The translations under genes were made by a program, and so were the position numbers. From contig CM057456.1 of NCBI GenBank assembly GCA_016271365.2, positions 610,767,501 through 610,831,500 on the forward strand: a DNA stretch of 64,000 nt, read 5' to 3'. The notes under the pieces are model-generated. The model was not told where the DNA came from and did not search any database. It saw only the letters and a list, made by a program, of their open reading frames with translations. This DNA comes from Neoceratodus forsteri. Taxonomy: Eukaryota > Chordata > Ceratodontiformes > Ceratodontidae. Shown here in pieces: positions 19,671 to 31,719 of this stretch (the first letter of the stretch is position 1; every line of letters starts with the position of its first letter).

Positions 19671-19822
19671 ATACTGGATGGGTAACCATGCAGAACCAGT
19701 ATGTTCCGCCACAGAGGGGTGTGATTCCCTGTGACCTTGAGAGCGAAGCTCGAGAGGTCCATGGGAATTGGACCCCAAGGTGGCAGAACACACGGTTCTG
19801 CATGGGGTTACCTATCCTGTAT
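19671..19822. mobile_element. Hairpin MITE with GCGAAGC centre, copy B
   Basis: Near-perfect palindrome: left arm ATACTGGATGGGTAACC, CATGCAGAACC, GTTCCGCCAC pairs with right arm GGTGGCAGAAC, GGTTCTGCATGGGGTTACC, TATCCTGTAT. The centre is TTGAGAGCGAAGCTCGAGAG. The same central motif (GAGGGCGAAGCCCGAGAGG) occurs in the hairpin at 38434-38580. No coding capacity. Confidence 0.8.
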
Positions 19823-20916
19823 TTTTGTAGTGTATGGTGCCTCACAAATTATTTTAATAACATTTTTTAGGCTTAAAAAATGTATTTAACTCATAGACAT
19901 GGAAATTGTTGTCTCACAGCACTAGGGCACAGAGTCGTGTGGTTGCTAGGGACTGGGCATCCATACGTTAGCAGCGCACACTCTGATTGGTTGCCGCTCT
20001 ACTGTGGGAGGGGATTTAGAAGGAAAAAAACACCACAGCTGCCGGACGTCTCGCTTAGCGAGGAAAGAAATGGTCCATAGGCCGAAACTTGTAAATAAAT
20101 AACTTTTTTTTTTTACAGCTAAAATATGGTTTATCCAGCTTTTCCCATTATGTATAATTAACTGATCCCTTGTCTGAAAACTGCTGTGGCCATTTTCAGT
20201 ATGTTAAAAGTAATACTGATGCGCGGTGGTTTTCTGTTTGTGCTTTGAAAACACGGCTTGAGCTTCTCAGTCTGAATGAATGGAATGCTGTTCTACATAT
20301 ACGGTCAGTACAGCATTCCATTCATTATTGTTACTGTGGCCGAACAAATGTTTAATGTGGTGGAAAATCGAGTTAGTATAGCGTTCCACCAAACACTATA
20401 ATGTAGTGCATGTATGTGAGTCCTAGTACATTCTTAGATCTTCTGTAGTGTATAGCTCGGTAAATAAATACATTATATTTATAAAAAAACAAACTTGTTT
20501 TAGTCTCTTCTGGGTGAGAAATGCGCAGAGTCATACATATCAAGGAACCTTTTTATTTTTTGGCTGTGAACACGTACAAGCCATAATAATAAAAATGATT
20601 TACTGCCAGAGGAAAATATTTTGATTGAAAGTTCCAGTCTAGAGTTATGACACTTTCTCCTTTGGGTTAGCTTCTACCTCAGTGGTGTTTCTGAAAATCC
20701 TAATACTCATGATGGCTCAACTTCCGGGGAGAAACAACCTGTGAAACCATACCTGGGGATAATCTGATCTGGGCAGACTCGGAGCAGGCAGCTCGCTAGT
20801 CCTTTCATAAAATCCTTACAGGCCCTAGAAGAACCTAGCTGAAATGCAGCAGATGGAACACACTGCTGCTGGTCTGCCTCTTTAAAGGGAAAACATTTTT
20901 AGAGAAGTGTATTGAG
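19823..20916. other. Unassigned intron with a hairpin at 20275-20326
   Basis: No gene recognised. At 20275-20326 AATGAATGGAATGCTGT and ACAGCATTCCATTCATT form a perfect 17-bp stem around an 18-base loop, within a larger region of weaker inverted pairing (20100-20460), probably another hairpin element. CTCGCTTAGCGAG is a 13-bp palindrome at 20050-20062. Confidence 0.5.
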
Positions 20917-21381
20917 GTGAGCGTGTGGCGCTGCAGTTTCTTAGGAGACAGGGCTATCCTAGATCTAGTACTGACCAACTGGGAAAGGATCACAGATCTC
21001 CAGGTAGAAGGTCACCTGGGGGCCAGTGACCATCACATGGTATGGTTCAGTTTGGCCACTAGAACTAAATCATCCCATTCCAAGGCAAAAATGTGGGACT
21101 TCAGAGGAGCTGACTTTGATAAGATGGCCAACAGAGGTAAGCTAGCCCTGGCAAAAAGAAATACAGGTGAGGGGGTACAGGCAAAGTGGGCAAGCATTAA
21201 GGATGCAATACTTGAAGCAACATCCCATTGTGTTAGAGAGAAAAGGAAGTGCAAAAGAAGAAGGAAACCACTTTGGTTCTCAAAAACAGTAGTGAAAAGG
21301 TCAGAGCCAAAAGGCTGGCCTTCAGGAAATAGAAGGGAACGCAGCGAGATGAAGATAGGGAGGCATACCAAACTTCCCTAA
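20917..21381 (+). pseudogene. CR1 endonuclease C-terminus and linker
   Basis: AILDLVLTNWERITDLQVEG, HLGASDHHMVWFSL: the SDHHMV motif holds the catalytic His of the AP endonuclease. It is followed by the basic linker typical of CR1 ORF2 (RGADFDKM, KWASIKDAILEA, KRRRKPLWFS). The frame ends at 21381, and the linker continues broken to the RT near 21720. Confidence 0.85.
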
Positions 21382-21714
21382 GGGAAGCAGGGACGGCAGT
21401 AAGGCAGGCAGAGGCATAAACCAAGGAAACACTAGCACAAACAGTAAAAGAAGGTGACAAGACTTTCTATAGATACATTAGTGAAAGGAGAAAGTCCAGA
21501 GGGGGTATTGCTAAGATCAGTGGGGATAATGGGGCATTTGAGGAAGAGGACCATGTAAAAGCATATATCCTAAATAGATACTTCTGCTCAGTATTTACTA
21601 AAGAGAAGGTAGGGCAGGGCCCACAGCTTAGCACCATGGACACGGGGGGAGGGACGTGTGCACTAGTCCCTTCACAAAAGAAGGGGCCCTACAAGAGCTC
21701 GATAGGCTCAGGGT

Positions 21715-22920
21715 GGACAAAGCAATGGGACCTGATGGCATATATCCCAAGGTACTAAAGGAGCTAAGGGTGGAAATAGCAGAGCCATTATCAGAACTTT
21801 TAGTGAGTCTCTGAGCACAGTAGAGGTCCCAGAAGACTGGAGAACGGTTTATGTGATCCCGCCCACAAGAGTGGTGCAGGGAGGAGGCAGGAACCACAGA
21901 CCAGCAGTCTTACCTCAGTAGTGGGCAAGATTATGAGGCACTCCTTAAGGAAAGGATAGTGCAACACCTGGAATCCATAGGAGCACAGGATCCAAGACAG
22001 CATGGGTTTACAAAAGGTAGGTCCTGTCAAACTAATCTTATAGATTTCTTTGATTGGGTAACCAGAGTGGTGAACCAAGGGGGAGCAGTTAATGTAGACT
22101 ACCTTGACTTCAGCAAAGCTTTCGATACTATTCCACATAGAAGATTGATTAATAAGCTGGGTCGCCTCGGGGTGGGTCAGAAGTTGGTCAACTGGGTAGC
22201 AAACTGGTCGATGGGCAGAAAACAGAGAGTGGTGGTAAATGGTATACAGTCAGAAGAAATGCAAGTCACAAGTGAGGTACCTCAGAGTCCAGTCCTGGGG
22301 CCAGTCCTCTTCAATATCTTCATCAGTAACATTGCAGATGGAGTGTAGGGTAAGGTTTGTCTGTTTGCAGATGACACCAAGATCTGCAACAGAGTAGATG
22401 ATACAGATGGGGTGGGCAGAATGAGAAGAGATCTGGATAAACTAGCAAAATGGTCGAAAAAGTGACAACTGGAGTTTAATGCAAAGAAGTGCAAGACCAT
22501 GCACATAGGGAAGAGAAACACACCTATAGACTGGGAGGGGAGTTGCTGGCAGTCACAAGGGAAGAAAGAGACTTGGGCATCATCATCACCGATGACCTGA
22601 AATCATCCAAGCAGACCTCTAAAGCAGTAGGTAAGGCTAGGGGGATGCTGGGGTGTATTAGTAGGAGTATCACAAATCGGAAGAGGAGGTAATAATTCCT
22701 CTTTACAAGACACTGGTTAGGCCCCATCTGGAGTACTGTGTGCAGTACTGGAGGCCACACCTTTACAAGGACATTAACCAAATTGAGGCAGTCCAGAGAA
22801 GGGCAACCAAAATGGTGCAGGGACTGCATCAGAAAACATATAAGGACAGATTAACGGAGCTCAATATGTATACCCTAGAGCAAAGGAGGGAGAGAGGTGA
22901 TATGATTGAAACATTGTAAC
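21715..22920 (+). pseudogene. CR1 reverse transcriptase
   Basis: RT motifs in broken frames: AMGPDGIYPKVLKEL near 21725, QHGFTKGRSCQTNLIDFFDW and DYLDFSKAFDTIPHRRLINKL in 21959-22348, EVPQSPVLGPVLFNIFIS, then FADDTKICN with FADD at 22364-22375. The C-terminal part [19 protein letters not shown] is near 22711-22770. The normal V-PQ-G reads V-PQ-S. Stops at 22348 and 22464 and shifts elsewhere. Confidence 0.88.
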
Positions 22921-23288
22921 ACCTTAAGGGCATTAACAAAGTGAAATAGTCTGACATGTTTCAGTGTAAGAATAATAGCAGGACAAGAGGACACAGCATG
23001 AGATTAGAGGAAGGCAGATTAAGGGGGCATGTGAGGAAGTTCTTTTTTCACAGAAGGGGTGGTGGATGCATGGAACGGCCTGCCTCAGGAAGTGGTGGAT
23101 ATGAATACAGTGCAGGGCTTGCTTCAAACAGGCATGGGATAGGCATAAGGGAGCAACACAAATGAGTATGAATAGATAGGCCATTGACAGAGCAAAGGCC
23201 AATGGCACATTCATAAGGTAGAAAAAGAAATGGGCCGACTGGATGGGCCTTGCAGTCCTTATCTGGCATCAACTTCTATGTTTCTATG

Positions 23289-25852
23289 TAAATGGACCCG
23301 TGCAGCGTCGGCCATGATAGGAGATCAGGGACTTTTTCAAAATAAAGTAAGTTCGGAGTGGAAAAAAAATATGTATTATGTCTGAAAAGCCTAATCGGGG
23401 GAGATAGTTTTGGGGGGGGGGTTGTTTTGTGTTAAAGGACAGCTTTCCTTTAATGGCTTTAATGCAGTACAGTATTCCCTCCGTTTTCCGTTCCCCGATT
23501 CTAGCAGCAAGAGTTTACTAGTGATGTCATACAATCTACCAACACGCTGTTCTTTTTCCCATTTCTCATAATGTGATTTCCCTCCATTATCTGCACTCAG
23601 CTAATTGCTACATGCCAGCATCTGTGTCAGAGCTTTGGCTGATTACAGCCTTCAACCCTCATTAATTGCCCTTGATTATACAGTGGGAGGTGTTAATGGG
23701 TACAATCTGAAAAGTCTCACACATCCATGTGTGCAGTCATGATTTTTATGACATTGTGAATGAGGTGGTAGTTCATTCCAGAACAGGTTTTTGCAGACTA
23801 CTCAAATTTAAAATGTGCTCCTGGCACATCTTCATCTTCTGCTGGGACATTATGTATCATGCAAAAACCTAGACCAGCCTACCAAGGACAGGGATGGTTT
23901 GGTGGACATCACAGTTTGTGCTTTTAGCAGAATACAAGCATGCAAGATAATGGTGATGTCTGAATTTCTGGTTTCTGTGCAACTGTTCTCCGGTATTAAC
24001 CATGCAGTCAGGTGTTCTGTTCACTAATTCAGCAGGCAGTACAACCTTCAGTAAGCCTGGCACTAGACATTTCTATAATAAGATGGAGTCAGTTTGTATT
24101 TCTTATTGTTTCTCATCTCATTTTTATTGCTGTTTGCATGAAAACAGGACATTTGTCACTTGGACATCATCTGCTTGCTCCTTTCGTTTGTCTACACATG
24201 TCACTGATCCTGTGTTTATGACGCTACTGTCTTCTGCTGTTGCATGACTATAATGTCACATGCCGAGAATTTGGACATAATGCATAGATAAAGCAGTAGG
24301 GGCTGACGAAGTCCAGGAGACCAAGATCCCAGTTTCATACTGTACTTTAAACATTAACACCTGAACTTGTGGGCATTTCCTGGATTTTAATGTACACCTG
24401 GGGCTATTGTCGACCAGGGATCATCCGAGGACTGTTAACCTCAGTCCTCATGTTAATTCCTGGAAAATGCCTGCTTGTAAGGGCATCATTGAAATTATAA
24501 ACCTAATGTATTAAAAAAAAAAAAAGAAATTGGCTTTTTAAAAAGTAAAGCCAAACTAAACTGACATGTGCACACTGTTTTAGCTCTTACGGGCATTTCT
24601 AGTAGATTAAAGCCCGATGCAGCAGCCAGTGAGAAACCATGCTGGCTTCCTGGATAATTAATTAGGGTTATAATATCCATTATAGATGAGTGTGTATAAC
24701 GAAGCAATAGAAAGCTTCAGGCTATCAACAAAAAACACTTTTGGTATCTCCTGTACTGCCCATGCTGCTGTTCTGGTTTCAGTGACCACGCAGAAGAGCA
24801 GTGTGGTACAACTTACCTCTGTATACTTTTAAAAGGAGTAATAAAAAAAGACATAGGGAGTACGGTAACTTTTTTACACACTTGTCAGTATGTGATGCCT
24901 GGTTAAACCACTTGAGCTTTGCTGTTGTGGTATAAAAAACTGATCAAATTGAACAATTTTATTGGTTGAAAAACAGTACCTTACCATTGATTATTTACCT
25001 AGAACTGCACAGTTCGTAACTATCCTGCTCTAAGTAGCTTTTAGAAAATGGGTCTTGTAAAACCTAGATTCTGATTGTCTTAGGCACTGTGGCACCGGTG
25101 TTGTTACTTCTTAACAACACCCAGTACAAAACAAGTGCCAGCTCTGCCCAAAAAATCGTCACTTTAATTCAAACCCTGCCAGCATTATTTTCTCGCTAAG
25201 CGAGACACCAATCCAAAGGCCCCACCCCTTGTAACTATGCAAATCAGTCACCATAAAAAAAAAAAAAAAAAATCAGGATTTTCAGCATAAAAAAAAAAAA
25301 AAAATTGTACACGTGTTTTACATTCCGTCCCCCCGCCCGAAAACCTGATGCTACAGAAGCGCTCAGGCCCCTCCCGACCTACGATCCCCGGCCGCTGTCA
25401 CAAACCTCCCAACCCGCAACCAGACTCCATCTGCGGGACGCAATTCACAAAAGTCCTGCTCCTGTCTTTCCTCGCTGTGCTTCTTCTCGATGCCCACCAG
25501 CTTTCTCGCTCGCTCCCTCTCTCACAAAAACTGCAACTCACCAGCCGGACTATACCTGTAAAATGAGCACCTCATATTCTATTTAAATCAAACAGTGTCT
25601 TCAGAATCATTCTTTTTTTTCCAATAAACAATGTTTTTAACTGTCCCTTTCACGACCGTGCATCACAGGACTACAACTCCCGTAAATCCATGGGAGAAAA
25701 AGGCAGATCAGTGCGACAGGCTTTCTAAACAGCAGCACCCAGGGACTACTTCACCAAAAATATGTAGTGTTATTCTGTCTTTCACATTTATTCAGCTTCT
25801 TCTTTACTTTAATTACATTTTATTTAAAATCTTACAAACCATTTTCTAAGTG
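23289..25852. other. Long unassigned intronic stretch
   Basis: No recognised TE or exon. Two A-runs lie at 25257-25272 and 25290-25304. CTCGCTAAGCGAG (25193-25205) is the inverse type of the palindrome at 20050. From 25320 to 25600 the text becomes C-rich, with an AATAAA at 25623. GGACTACAACTCCCGTAAAT (25668-25687) resembles the ACTACAACTCCC element bound by ZNF143/THAP11-type factors, but it is isolated. The open frames here (for example 25305-25586) are composition artefacts. Confidence 0.5.
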
Positions 25853-25995
25853 TAATAATACCCTCCAGGGTGGGCATTATGGGATATAACGGACCTTCCA
25901 GGGGCTATAAGGCCCTCCGCCTGTGGCGTCGGGCCTCATTACGCCCCTGGACAGTCTGGTATATCACATAACACCCACCCTAGAGGGTATTATTA
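25853..25995. mobile_element. Hairpin MITE, 143 bp
   Basis: Left arm TAATAATACCCTCCAGGGTG, GGCATTATGGGATATA pairs with right arm TATATCACATAACACCC, ACCCTAGAGGGTATTATTA. Inner arms GGCCCTCCGCC and GGCGTCGGGCC close the hairpin. Non-coding. Confidence 0.8.
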
Positions 25996-26008
25996 CTTAC
26001 TTAACTAG

Positions 26009-26241
26009 TGAATCCAAAAGGACTCACGATGAACTAGCTGCAAGTCCCTGTCACCTCCCCGAGAACACATGCGTGCTATTGCAAATTGCAGAAATGACCA
26101 TGCAGCAGCTGAGCACAGTCTTCAATTTGCTGACATTACACAGCATAATTGGAAATGTATCGGCATTGAAAGGGTTTTTGTAGGTCCTCGGTGAGGTGAC
26201 AGGGACTTGTAGTTAGTTCGTTTTGAGTTCTTTAGGATTCA
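26009..26241. mobile_element. MITE, 233 bp, with TAG flanks
   Basis: About 55-bp inverted repeats: the left end TGAATCCAAAAGGACTCACG and CAAGTCCCTGTCACCTCCCC matches, inverted, the right end GGTGAGGTGACAGGGACTTG and GTTCTTTAGGATTCA. Flanked by TAG on both sides (26006-26008 and 26242-26244), a plausible 3-bp target duplication. It lies 13 bp from the preceding MITE. Confidence 0.8.
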
Positions 26242-27268
26242 TAGGCTAAAAGCCACCTGCCCACCTGGGCTTAATGATAAGATCGCAGTGTTGCCTTTCT
26301 TGTGAAAATAGAATGCAGTTATTTTAGGTGTGGTTTCCTAGCGAGGTGAAGATATTTTTGGAATATTTTGTGACAAAGCTAAGCTATCTTTATTACAACT
26401 GATTTGCCTGAGTTAAGTTGTTATAACACACCAGGACAGTATTAGTACCAGTATAATCCTTATTAACTAGGTACAGTTTAACTGTTTGATTAAGTAACTT
26501 CAGTAAATATATGTCTTGAAACAAATATATTTTTTTTAATCTTTTTTCCCTCCGGTCATGGTCTGTGGTGCCTCTCTCAGGCATTCCTCCTGCTCCTGCC
26601 CCGCCTGAAGTCCTTTTACCTGTGTCTCCTCTAGCCACGATCGGTACCCCAAGCTTAATCCCTCCAGGGTAGGGCCGCCTCTCCTCTTTGGGCGCTCTCA
26701 ACAGTCAGCTCCGATGTGGCAGAGGACCCGTGCGGAGGAACCTGGAAGGCCAGACTGGGAGGACCCAGCTGTGGGCATGGGGGCTTGTGCCATCGCCTAC
26801 CCTACAGACCGGGGTTTTCCTTGTTCTGGTGAGTGCTTCTCCCCCCTCCCATGCATGTGCACATCCCGACGCATGGTGCATGGCAACCCCTGCCTGCATC
26901 GGGTCACGCCAGCTAAGTTCTGCTTAGCGAGCTACAGAACTACCGGTCTCCACCAGGAGCCACTAATGTGCCGAGCAATCCCCAGCCCCCCCCAGGAAGG
27001 AGAGCAGCCATGCGGGCGCTCAGTCCTCTCCCGCCCCTGCCTTCCCCCAGCGCCCCGAGCTCGCTCCCAAACTCTGGTCGCTGACGTGGCGCGAGGTGTG
27101 GCATCTAGCACCTCAACCCTCAGCTCCACTGGGCCAGCGAAACAATTCTTTTTTACATGTTTTTTAGAACTGTTAGGCTCATTGCACATGAGGTTAATGG
27201 GGTTGTATCCTTTTAAGAATGGGCAGTATTTAGGGAGATACCTGTTCTGTCATGTTTAACCTCTTGAC
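26242..27268. other. Unassigned intron, GC-rich from 26560
   Basis: 26242-26550 is AT-rich with nothing recognised. 26560-27130 is GC-rich and shares the segment AGCTCGCTCCCAAACTCTGG, TCGC with 37212-37236, so both may be copies of an unnamed repeat. Open frames on both strands here have no family signature. Confidence 0.45.
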
Positions 27269-27312
27269 AAAATGTGCACGCATGAAATATTGAGGGTTTT
27301 TGTCTGTGGACT
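27269..27312. repeat. 44-bp direct repeat flanking the Gypsy element (left)
   Basis: Starts AAAATGTGCACGCATGAAAT and ends TGTGGACT exactly where the left LTR begins. The second copy is at 34477-34520 with about 5 mismatches, exactly where the right LTR ends. Confidence 0.9.
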
Positions 27313-28424
27313 TGTCACAAACCCACTCAGCAGGTCAGGCCCTCTGCTCCCACAGTGCCAACCTCAGAGCGCAGTCTTGTGAACAGTTAACAGAACAGGG
27401 TAACCCTCCTGTCTGTTTTGTGGGTTCGAATCAAACTTTGGTCTCAAGTTCTGAAGGGATTCAAACTGTGAACCTCTTGCTAGCATACCCAATGTACAGG
27501 CTCAGATAATTCTGCTCTTTGGGGGGGCCAGATATCTTTCGCCTATGGGCACTTAACCAGGCGTACAAAATGAACCCTTAAAAACTCTAATAAAGACCTC
27601 AGATTACTCTTACCTATTCCCAGTTTGGTAAAACCAGTAAGCTTTGTACAGTGTCAACTTTAACCTTGTATGCTTCACTTGTCAAGAAAAAGAATTTCAA
27701 AGGCACACCAAGTAGGCTCTAAAGTAGAAGTTTACTTAAAAATATAAATTGTAAATACAGAACCATATATCACAAAACATACAAATCACTTAAACAAAAC
27801 AGGTTTAAAAGTGCAGACAAAATCTCCTACCACAGTACCCTTAGACTTGTCTAATCTAATGTATTCTTCTAACAGTGCCTGATGTTGCTTTTTCAGAGTC
27901 CAAATGTGTGTTTTTAGTGGAAAACAGAATACTGTTTTAAAACTGGCTTTGCCAACCTCTTTGCATGAGGTCACCTAGCTCCTCCGTGTCCGAATATAAA
28001 AAAATTATACAACCAGGATGTCATCACTCAGAAAATAAATTAAATAAGGTTAATTTCTAAGTCTTTCTTTCATCCATGAGCAACATCCTGCTATTACAGA
28101 CATCAGAGGAACATTTATGACCTTGCACCAGTGTGACATAACCTAGTTTTCCTCCTCTAAACGTCATAAAATGGATATTTTCTATCCTGTCAGCTGGCAA
28201 GCTACAATTAAGCTAGATAAAACAGGAGATGCTTAATTTAGGCCTCTTCTAGCCTGTAATTATCTCCTGGCCTTCCATGTAACACCTTGTAGCTAAAACC
28301 TGGGGGGTGGGGTGGGGTGTCATCCCACAGGCTGTCCCAGCAGCTCTCATGAGAGACATTCAGTAACACATTTTTATATTGCAAAAATCATACAGCGATC
28401 AGAACTAGCTGTCCAAGTGTCACA
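27313..28424 (-). repeat. Gypsy 3' LTR
   Basis: About 1,112 bp, on the + strand from TGTCACAAACCCACTCAGC to CTGTCCAAGTGTCACA. It matches the other LTR throughout with scattered substitutions and small indels (for example a ~20-bp absence at 33972 relative to 27869). A TATAAAAATGTG motif (element orientation, about 28364-28376) lies ~50 bases inside the LTR start and may be a promoter TATA box. Confidence 0.92.
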
Positions 28425-28591
28425 ATCCTCACCACCTAGACTGAATTTGGGGACTCTATCCCCTGCATGGGATGAGCTTCCCAAATCAGTTCAGTCCTCG
28501 TAGACGTGAGACAGCCCATCAGAGTTCTGATTTTTGGCTCCAGCCCTATGTAATATTGTCATATCATACCCTTGAAAAGCAAGATTCCATC

Positions 28592-28978
28592 TTAGCAATC
28601 TACCTTTGTTTTTTCCCACCCCATCTGTGACAGCCAAACCAGGGGTTTGTGGTCAGTCTGTACCACAAAATGCTGCCCATACAAATATGGCTGTAACTTC
28701 TTTAGGGCCCACACTAGGGCAAGGTACTCCTTTTCCACAGTGGAGTATGCCTGCTCCCTGAGAAATAACTTTTTACTCAGGTATGCTATTGGGTGATCTC
28801 TCCCTTGGCTGGATGTCTGACTCAGTACTGCCCCAATACCCACGTCTGAAGCGTCAGTCTGAACTATAAAGGGTTTGCTATAGTCAAGACTTGATAAAAC
28901 AGGAGCACTGCACAGTGCCTCCTTCAGTCTGTTAAAGGGTTCTTCACAGGCTGGTCCCCAGGTAATTTTCTTTGGCAT
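28592..28978 (-). pseudogene. Gypsy RNase H
   Basis: Element-order end of pol. PFIVQTDASDVGIGAVLSQ, HPIAYLSKKLFLREQAYSTVEKEYLALVWAL, QPYLYGQHFVVQTDHKPLVWL show the Gypsy RNase H fold with its Asp, Glu and Asp residues (TDAS, EKEYLA, TDHK). The N-terminal WGPACEEPFNRLKEAL is the RT-RNase H connection. The frame ends about 170 bp from the 3' LTR. It removes the RNA strand during cDNA synthesis. Confidence 0.9.
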
Positions 28979-28989
28979 CCTTTTCTTTA

Positions 28990-29935
28990 TCAGGTCAGAT
29001 GGGGTGCAGCCAAGGCACTGTAATTGGGTGCAAATTTTCTATAGTACCCTGCTGTTCCCAGAAAGCTCCTCAATTGCTTCTGCGTTTCTGGTCTGGGCCA
29101 TGCCGGGATTACCTCTATTTTTATTTGTTTGGGACAGAGCTGTCTTCGGTCTACCACTTGCCCGAGGTATGCCACTTCTCCCATGGCCACCTGGCACTTC
29201 CTGGCTTTGACAGTGAGCCCGGCCCTCTGTATCCTGCCCAGCACTTCCCTAAGGTGGGATAGGTGTTCCACCCAGCTGGTAATAAAGATGGCAGTGTCAT
29301 CCAAGTACGCTACGGCGTACTCTTCAGCACCATTTAACACCTGGTTCACCAACCTTTGGAAAGTGGCCAGGGCGTTCTTCATTCCGGAAGGCATTACTTT
29401 GAATTCAGATAAGCCTATCGGAGTGATGAAGCCGACCTCTCCTAGCTCTGTCTGTCAACTCCTACCTGCCAGTACCCGTGGTTAGGTCAGTGGTCGTAAG
29501 GTAGGTCACCCCTCCCAACTTGTCTAGGAGTTCGTCCTTCTGGGGCATCGGGGGTACGTCTGACTTCGTGACTGCATTCAGTCCATGATAGCTCACACAG
29601 AAACGAGTAGAGCCATCTGGCTTGGGCACAAGGACTACAGGTGAGGCCCAGGGGCTGTGGGATCTCTGGATTACCCCTAAATCCAGCATCTACTCCACTT
29701 CCCTCCTGATGTCCTTTTGGACAGCCTCTGACACCTGATATGCTGTCCACCATATAGACATCTGTGTCCCTGTCCCCTCATCGTGAGTCACTAAGGGGGT
29801 TAGTCCAGGCTTCGCGCTAAACAATGGGGCAAAGTCTGGTAAAATCTCCCTTACTTCCTGGATCTTGTCTGGGGTCATCTGGGGAGACAATTTAACTGCC
29901 TCCACAGATGACACCCACTTACTTTCTTCCAGCAA
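28990..29935 (-). pseudogene. Gypsy reverse transcriptase
   Basis: Broken into three frames. 29935-29690 holds the pre-RT segment (LPDFAPLFSAKPGLT). 29689-29462 holds MLDLGVIQRSHSPWASPVVLV, PKPDGSTRFCVSYHGLN (the usual DYR is SYH) and PMPQKDELLDKLGG. 29394-28990 holds MPSGMKNALATFQRLVNQVL and YAVAYLDDTAIF with YLDD at 29307-29296 (both Asp present), then the thumb AKKCQVAMG-like text and LGTAGYYRKF. The frame breaks near 29460 and 29690 preclude a product. Confidence 0.88.
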
Positions 29936-30015
29936 GTCCAGAAGGGGTCTCCTCCGTCCGTCCCCTCCCCAGGACTACACATTGCAAACACCATGTCAGC
30001 CCTATTTGCATATGG

Positions 30016-30309
30016 CTACATCATGTTGACATGGTACATCCTTTCTGTCCGTCTTCGGTCAGGTAACTCTATAATATAGTTCATGTCATTTACCTTCCTA
30101 ACTACTTTGTACTGTTCTGCCCACTCAACCTGCAGCTTGTCTTTCTGGACTGGAATAAGGACCATGACTTCCTGACCCACCATGTACGAGCGAGCTCTGA
30201 CTCTGCGGTCGTACCACACTTTTTGTTTCTGTTGTGCAGCTGCCAGGTTGCTCTGGGCTGTCCTCATAAGTTCTTTCAGCCTTTTCCTAAACTTAAGGAC
30301 GTAATCCAC
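30016..30309 (-). pseudogene. Gypsy integrase C-terminal domain
   Basis: RLKELMRTAQSNLAAAQQKQ, KVWYDRRVRARSYMVGQEVM, VLIPVQKDKLQVEWAEQYKV form the usual post-catalytic segment (KxWYDRxAR ... GDxVLV ... KLxxxWxGPYxV). It is followed by NYIIELPDRRRTERMYHVNM, resembling the YxV-x-HVN end of Gypsy integrases. It binds DNA non-specifically during integration. No separate chromodomain is visible. Confidence 0.85.
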
Positions 30310-30490
30310 TATGGGGGTTTCCTGGGTAACGTGCTTGCCTTCCCAGTCCTCTCAGATCAAGTCTAGGGGCCCACAGACCCCGCGTCCATATAAGAGTTAG
30401 AAGGGGGGAAATCCTGTTGACTCTTGGGGCACCTCCCTGTATGCAGACAACAGGTGGGGAAGGTATTTCTCCCAGTCCCTTCCATGCTAT

Positions 30491-31365
30491 TCAGCAAACG
30501 CCCAGAACATTGACTTCAGGGTACCATTGAATCTTTCCACAAGCCCATTGGCTTGTGGGTGATATGGTGTTGTGTATCTCTGCACCACCCCACACTTCTC
30601 CCGTAAACATTTCATCAAGTCCGACATGAGGGAACCCCCTCAATTGTTGATAACCTCCTGCGGAAACCCAACATAGGAGAAAATCCCAAGTAAGGCATCT
30701 GCCACTTTGTCTGTCCTCAGTGAGGATAGGGTGACTGCCTCTGGGTACCGGGTGGCATAATCCACCACAGTCAGGATGAATCTCTTCCCTGAGGAGCTGG
30801 GGGTATTTAAAGGCCCCACAGTATCCATTCCCACCCTCTGGAATGGCTCCTTCTCTGTGGGCAGTGGAATCAGGGTGGCTTAGGTTTTCTTGCCTGCCTT
30901 CCCTATTTCTTGGCACCGGTGACAAGACCGGCAATATTCCTTCACCTGCTGGGTGAAGTTGGGCCAATAGAAATTCTGGGCCAACCGCTTCATAGTGCAC
31001 GTGATTCCCAGATGAGCAGACAAGGGAATATCATGTACAGTCTTGAGCAACTGCTCACGATACCCCTGGGGAACGACAAGCTGCCTGCCTAGCACCGCTC
31101 CCTCTGTCTGTACAGCCTGAGTATACATCAGTCCATTTTCCCCAAAAACCTTATGTCTGCCGTCACCTCCATGTGCCCCGTCAGAGTCTGCCCAAGCCCA
31201 CAGCTTCTCTAGACTAGGGTCACTTCTCTGAGCAGCTGCTAACCCCTCACACATTACCAAGCCGTGGGACAGGTCCCCTTCAGTCGCTAAACTAGGGTCC
31301 CTAGCACTAGCATCAGGGCACTCAGGATCACTGTCAATCCCAGCCCTCTGACGATGAGTCACCAC
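30491..31365 (-). pseudogene. Gypsy integrase, zinc-binding and catalytic domains
   Basis: 31365-30880: LVVPQGYREQLLKTVHD, IPLSAHLGITCTMKRLAQNF, YWPNFTQQVKEYCRSCHRCQ show the HHCC zinc motif. 30834-30640: MGMDTVGPLNTPSS (first catalytic Asp at 30825-30823) and FILTVVDYATRYPEAV. At about 30640 the position of the second catalytic Asp reads Asn and a stop codon follows, so the core is disabled. Text after it in another frame includes PQANGLVERFNG-like residues (third acidic residue, near 30530). Confidence 0.88.
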
Positions 31366-31719
31366 TCCCTCTTCGAAGCAACCCTCTGTAGCTGTGTGGT
31401 TACTTGCTACTGGGGAAATTTCTACCCCCTTTCGTTAGTCTCCATATCAAGAGACACAGGCTGGGGAACCAGCCTCTCAGTGGTTTCCACAATGGCTTCT
31501 GTGGGGTCCAGGGAAGTACAGTGTTCCCTTGCCACTTGGCTACAGGTAACTGCACACACCATCCCTTGTTTGAGATTGTTGCCCAGGATCACATCCACTG
31601 CTAAGGTTTTGGCTATAGCCACCTGTTGCACAGTTCCCCCTGTTTCACCCCAGTCTAGGAAAACACTAGTGAGGGGCAATGTTTTCTCTTCACCAGTAAA
31701 GTCCTGTACAATGATGTAT

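Larger units (their letters stand above)
20917..23288 (+). mobile_element. CR1 LINE, 5'-truncated
   Basis: About 2.4 kb, starting inside the endonuclease and ending in the diagnostic CR1 3' tail AACTTCTATGTTTCTATG at 23270-23287. Coding order: endonuclease C-terminus, RT, C-terminal region, 3' UTR with GGCCGACTGGATGGGCC. Several stops and frameshifts. 5' truncation by incomplete reverse transcription is the norm in CR1. Confidence 0.92.

Noticed and set aside
25668..25689. ACTACAACTCCC motif as a promoter
   Set aside because: A single match without CpG island, start-site motifs or downstream exon; such motifs also occur in repeats. Mentioned only within the intron entry.
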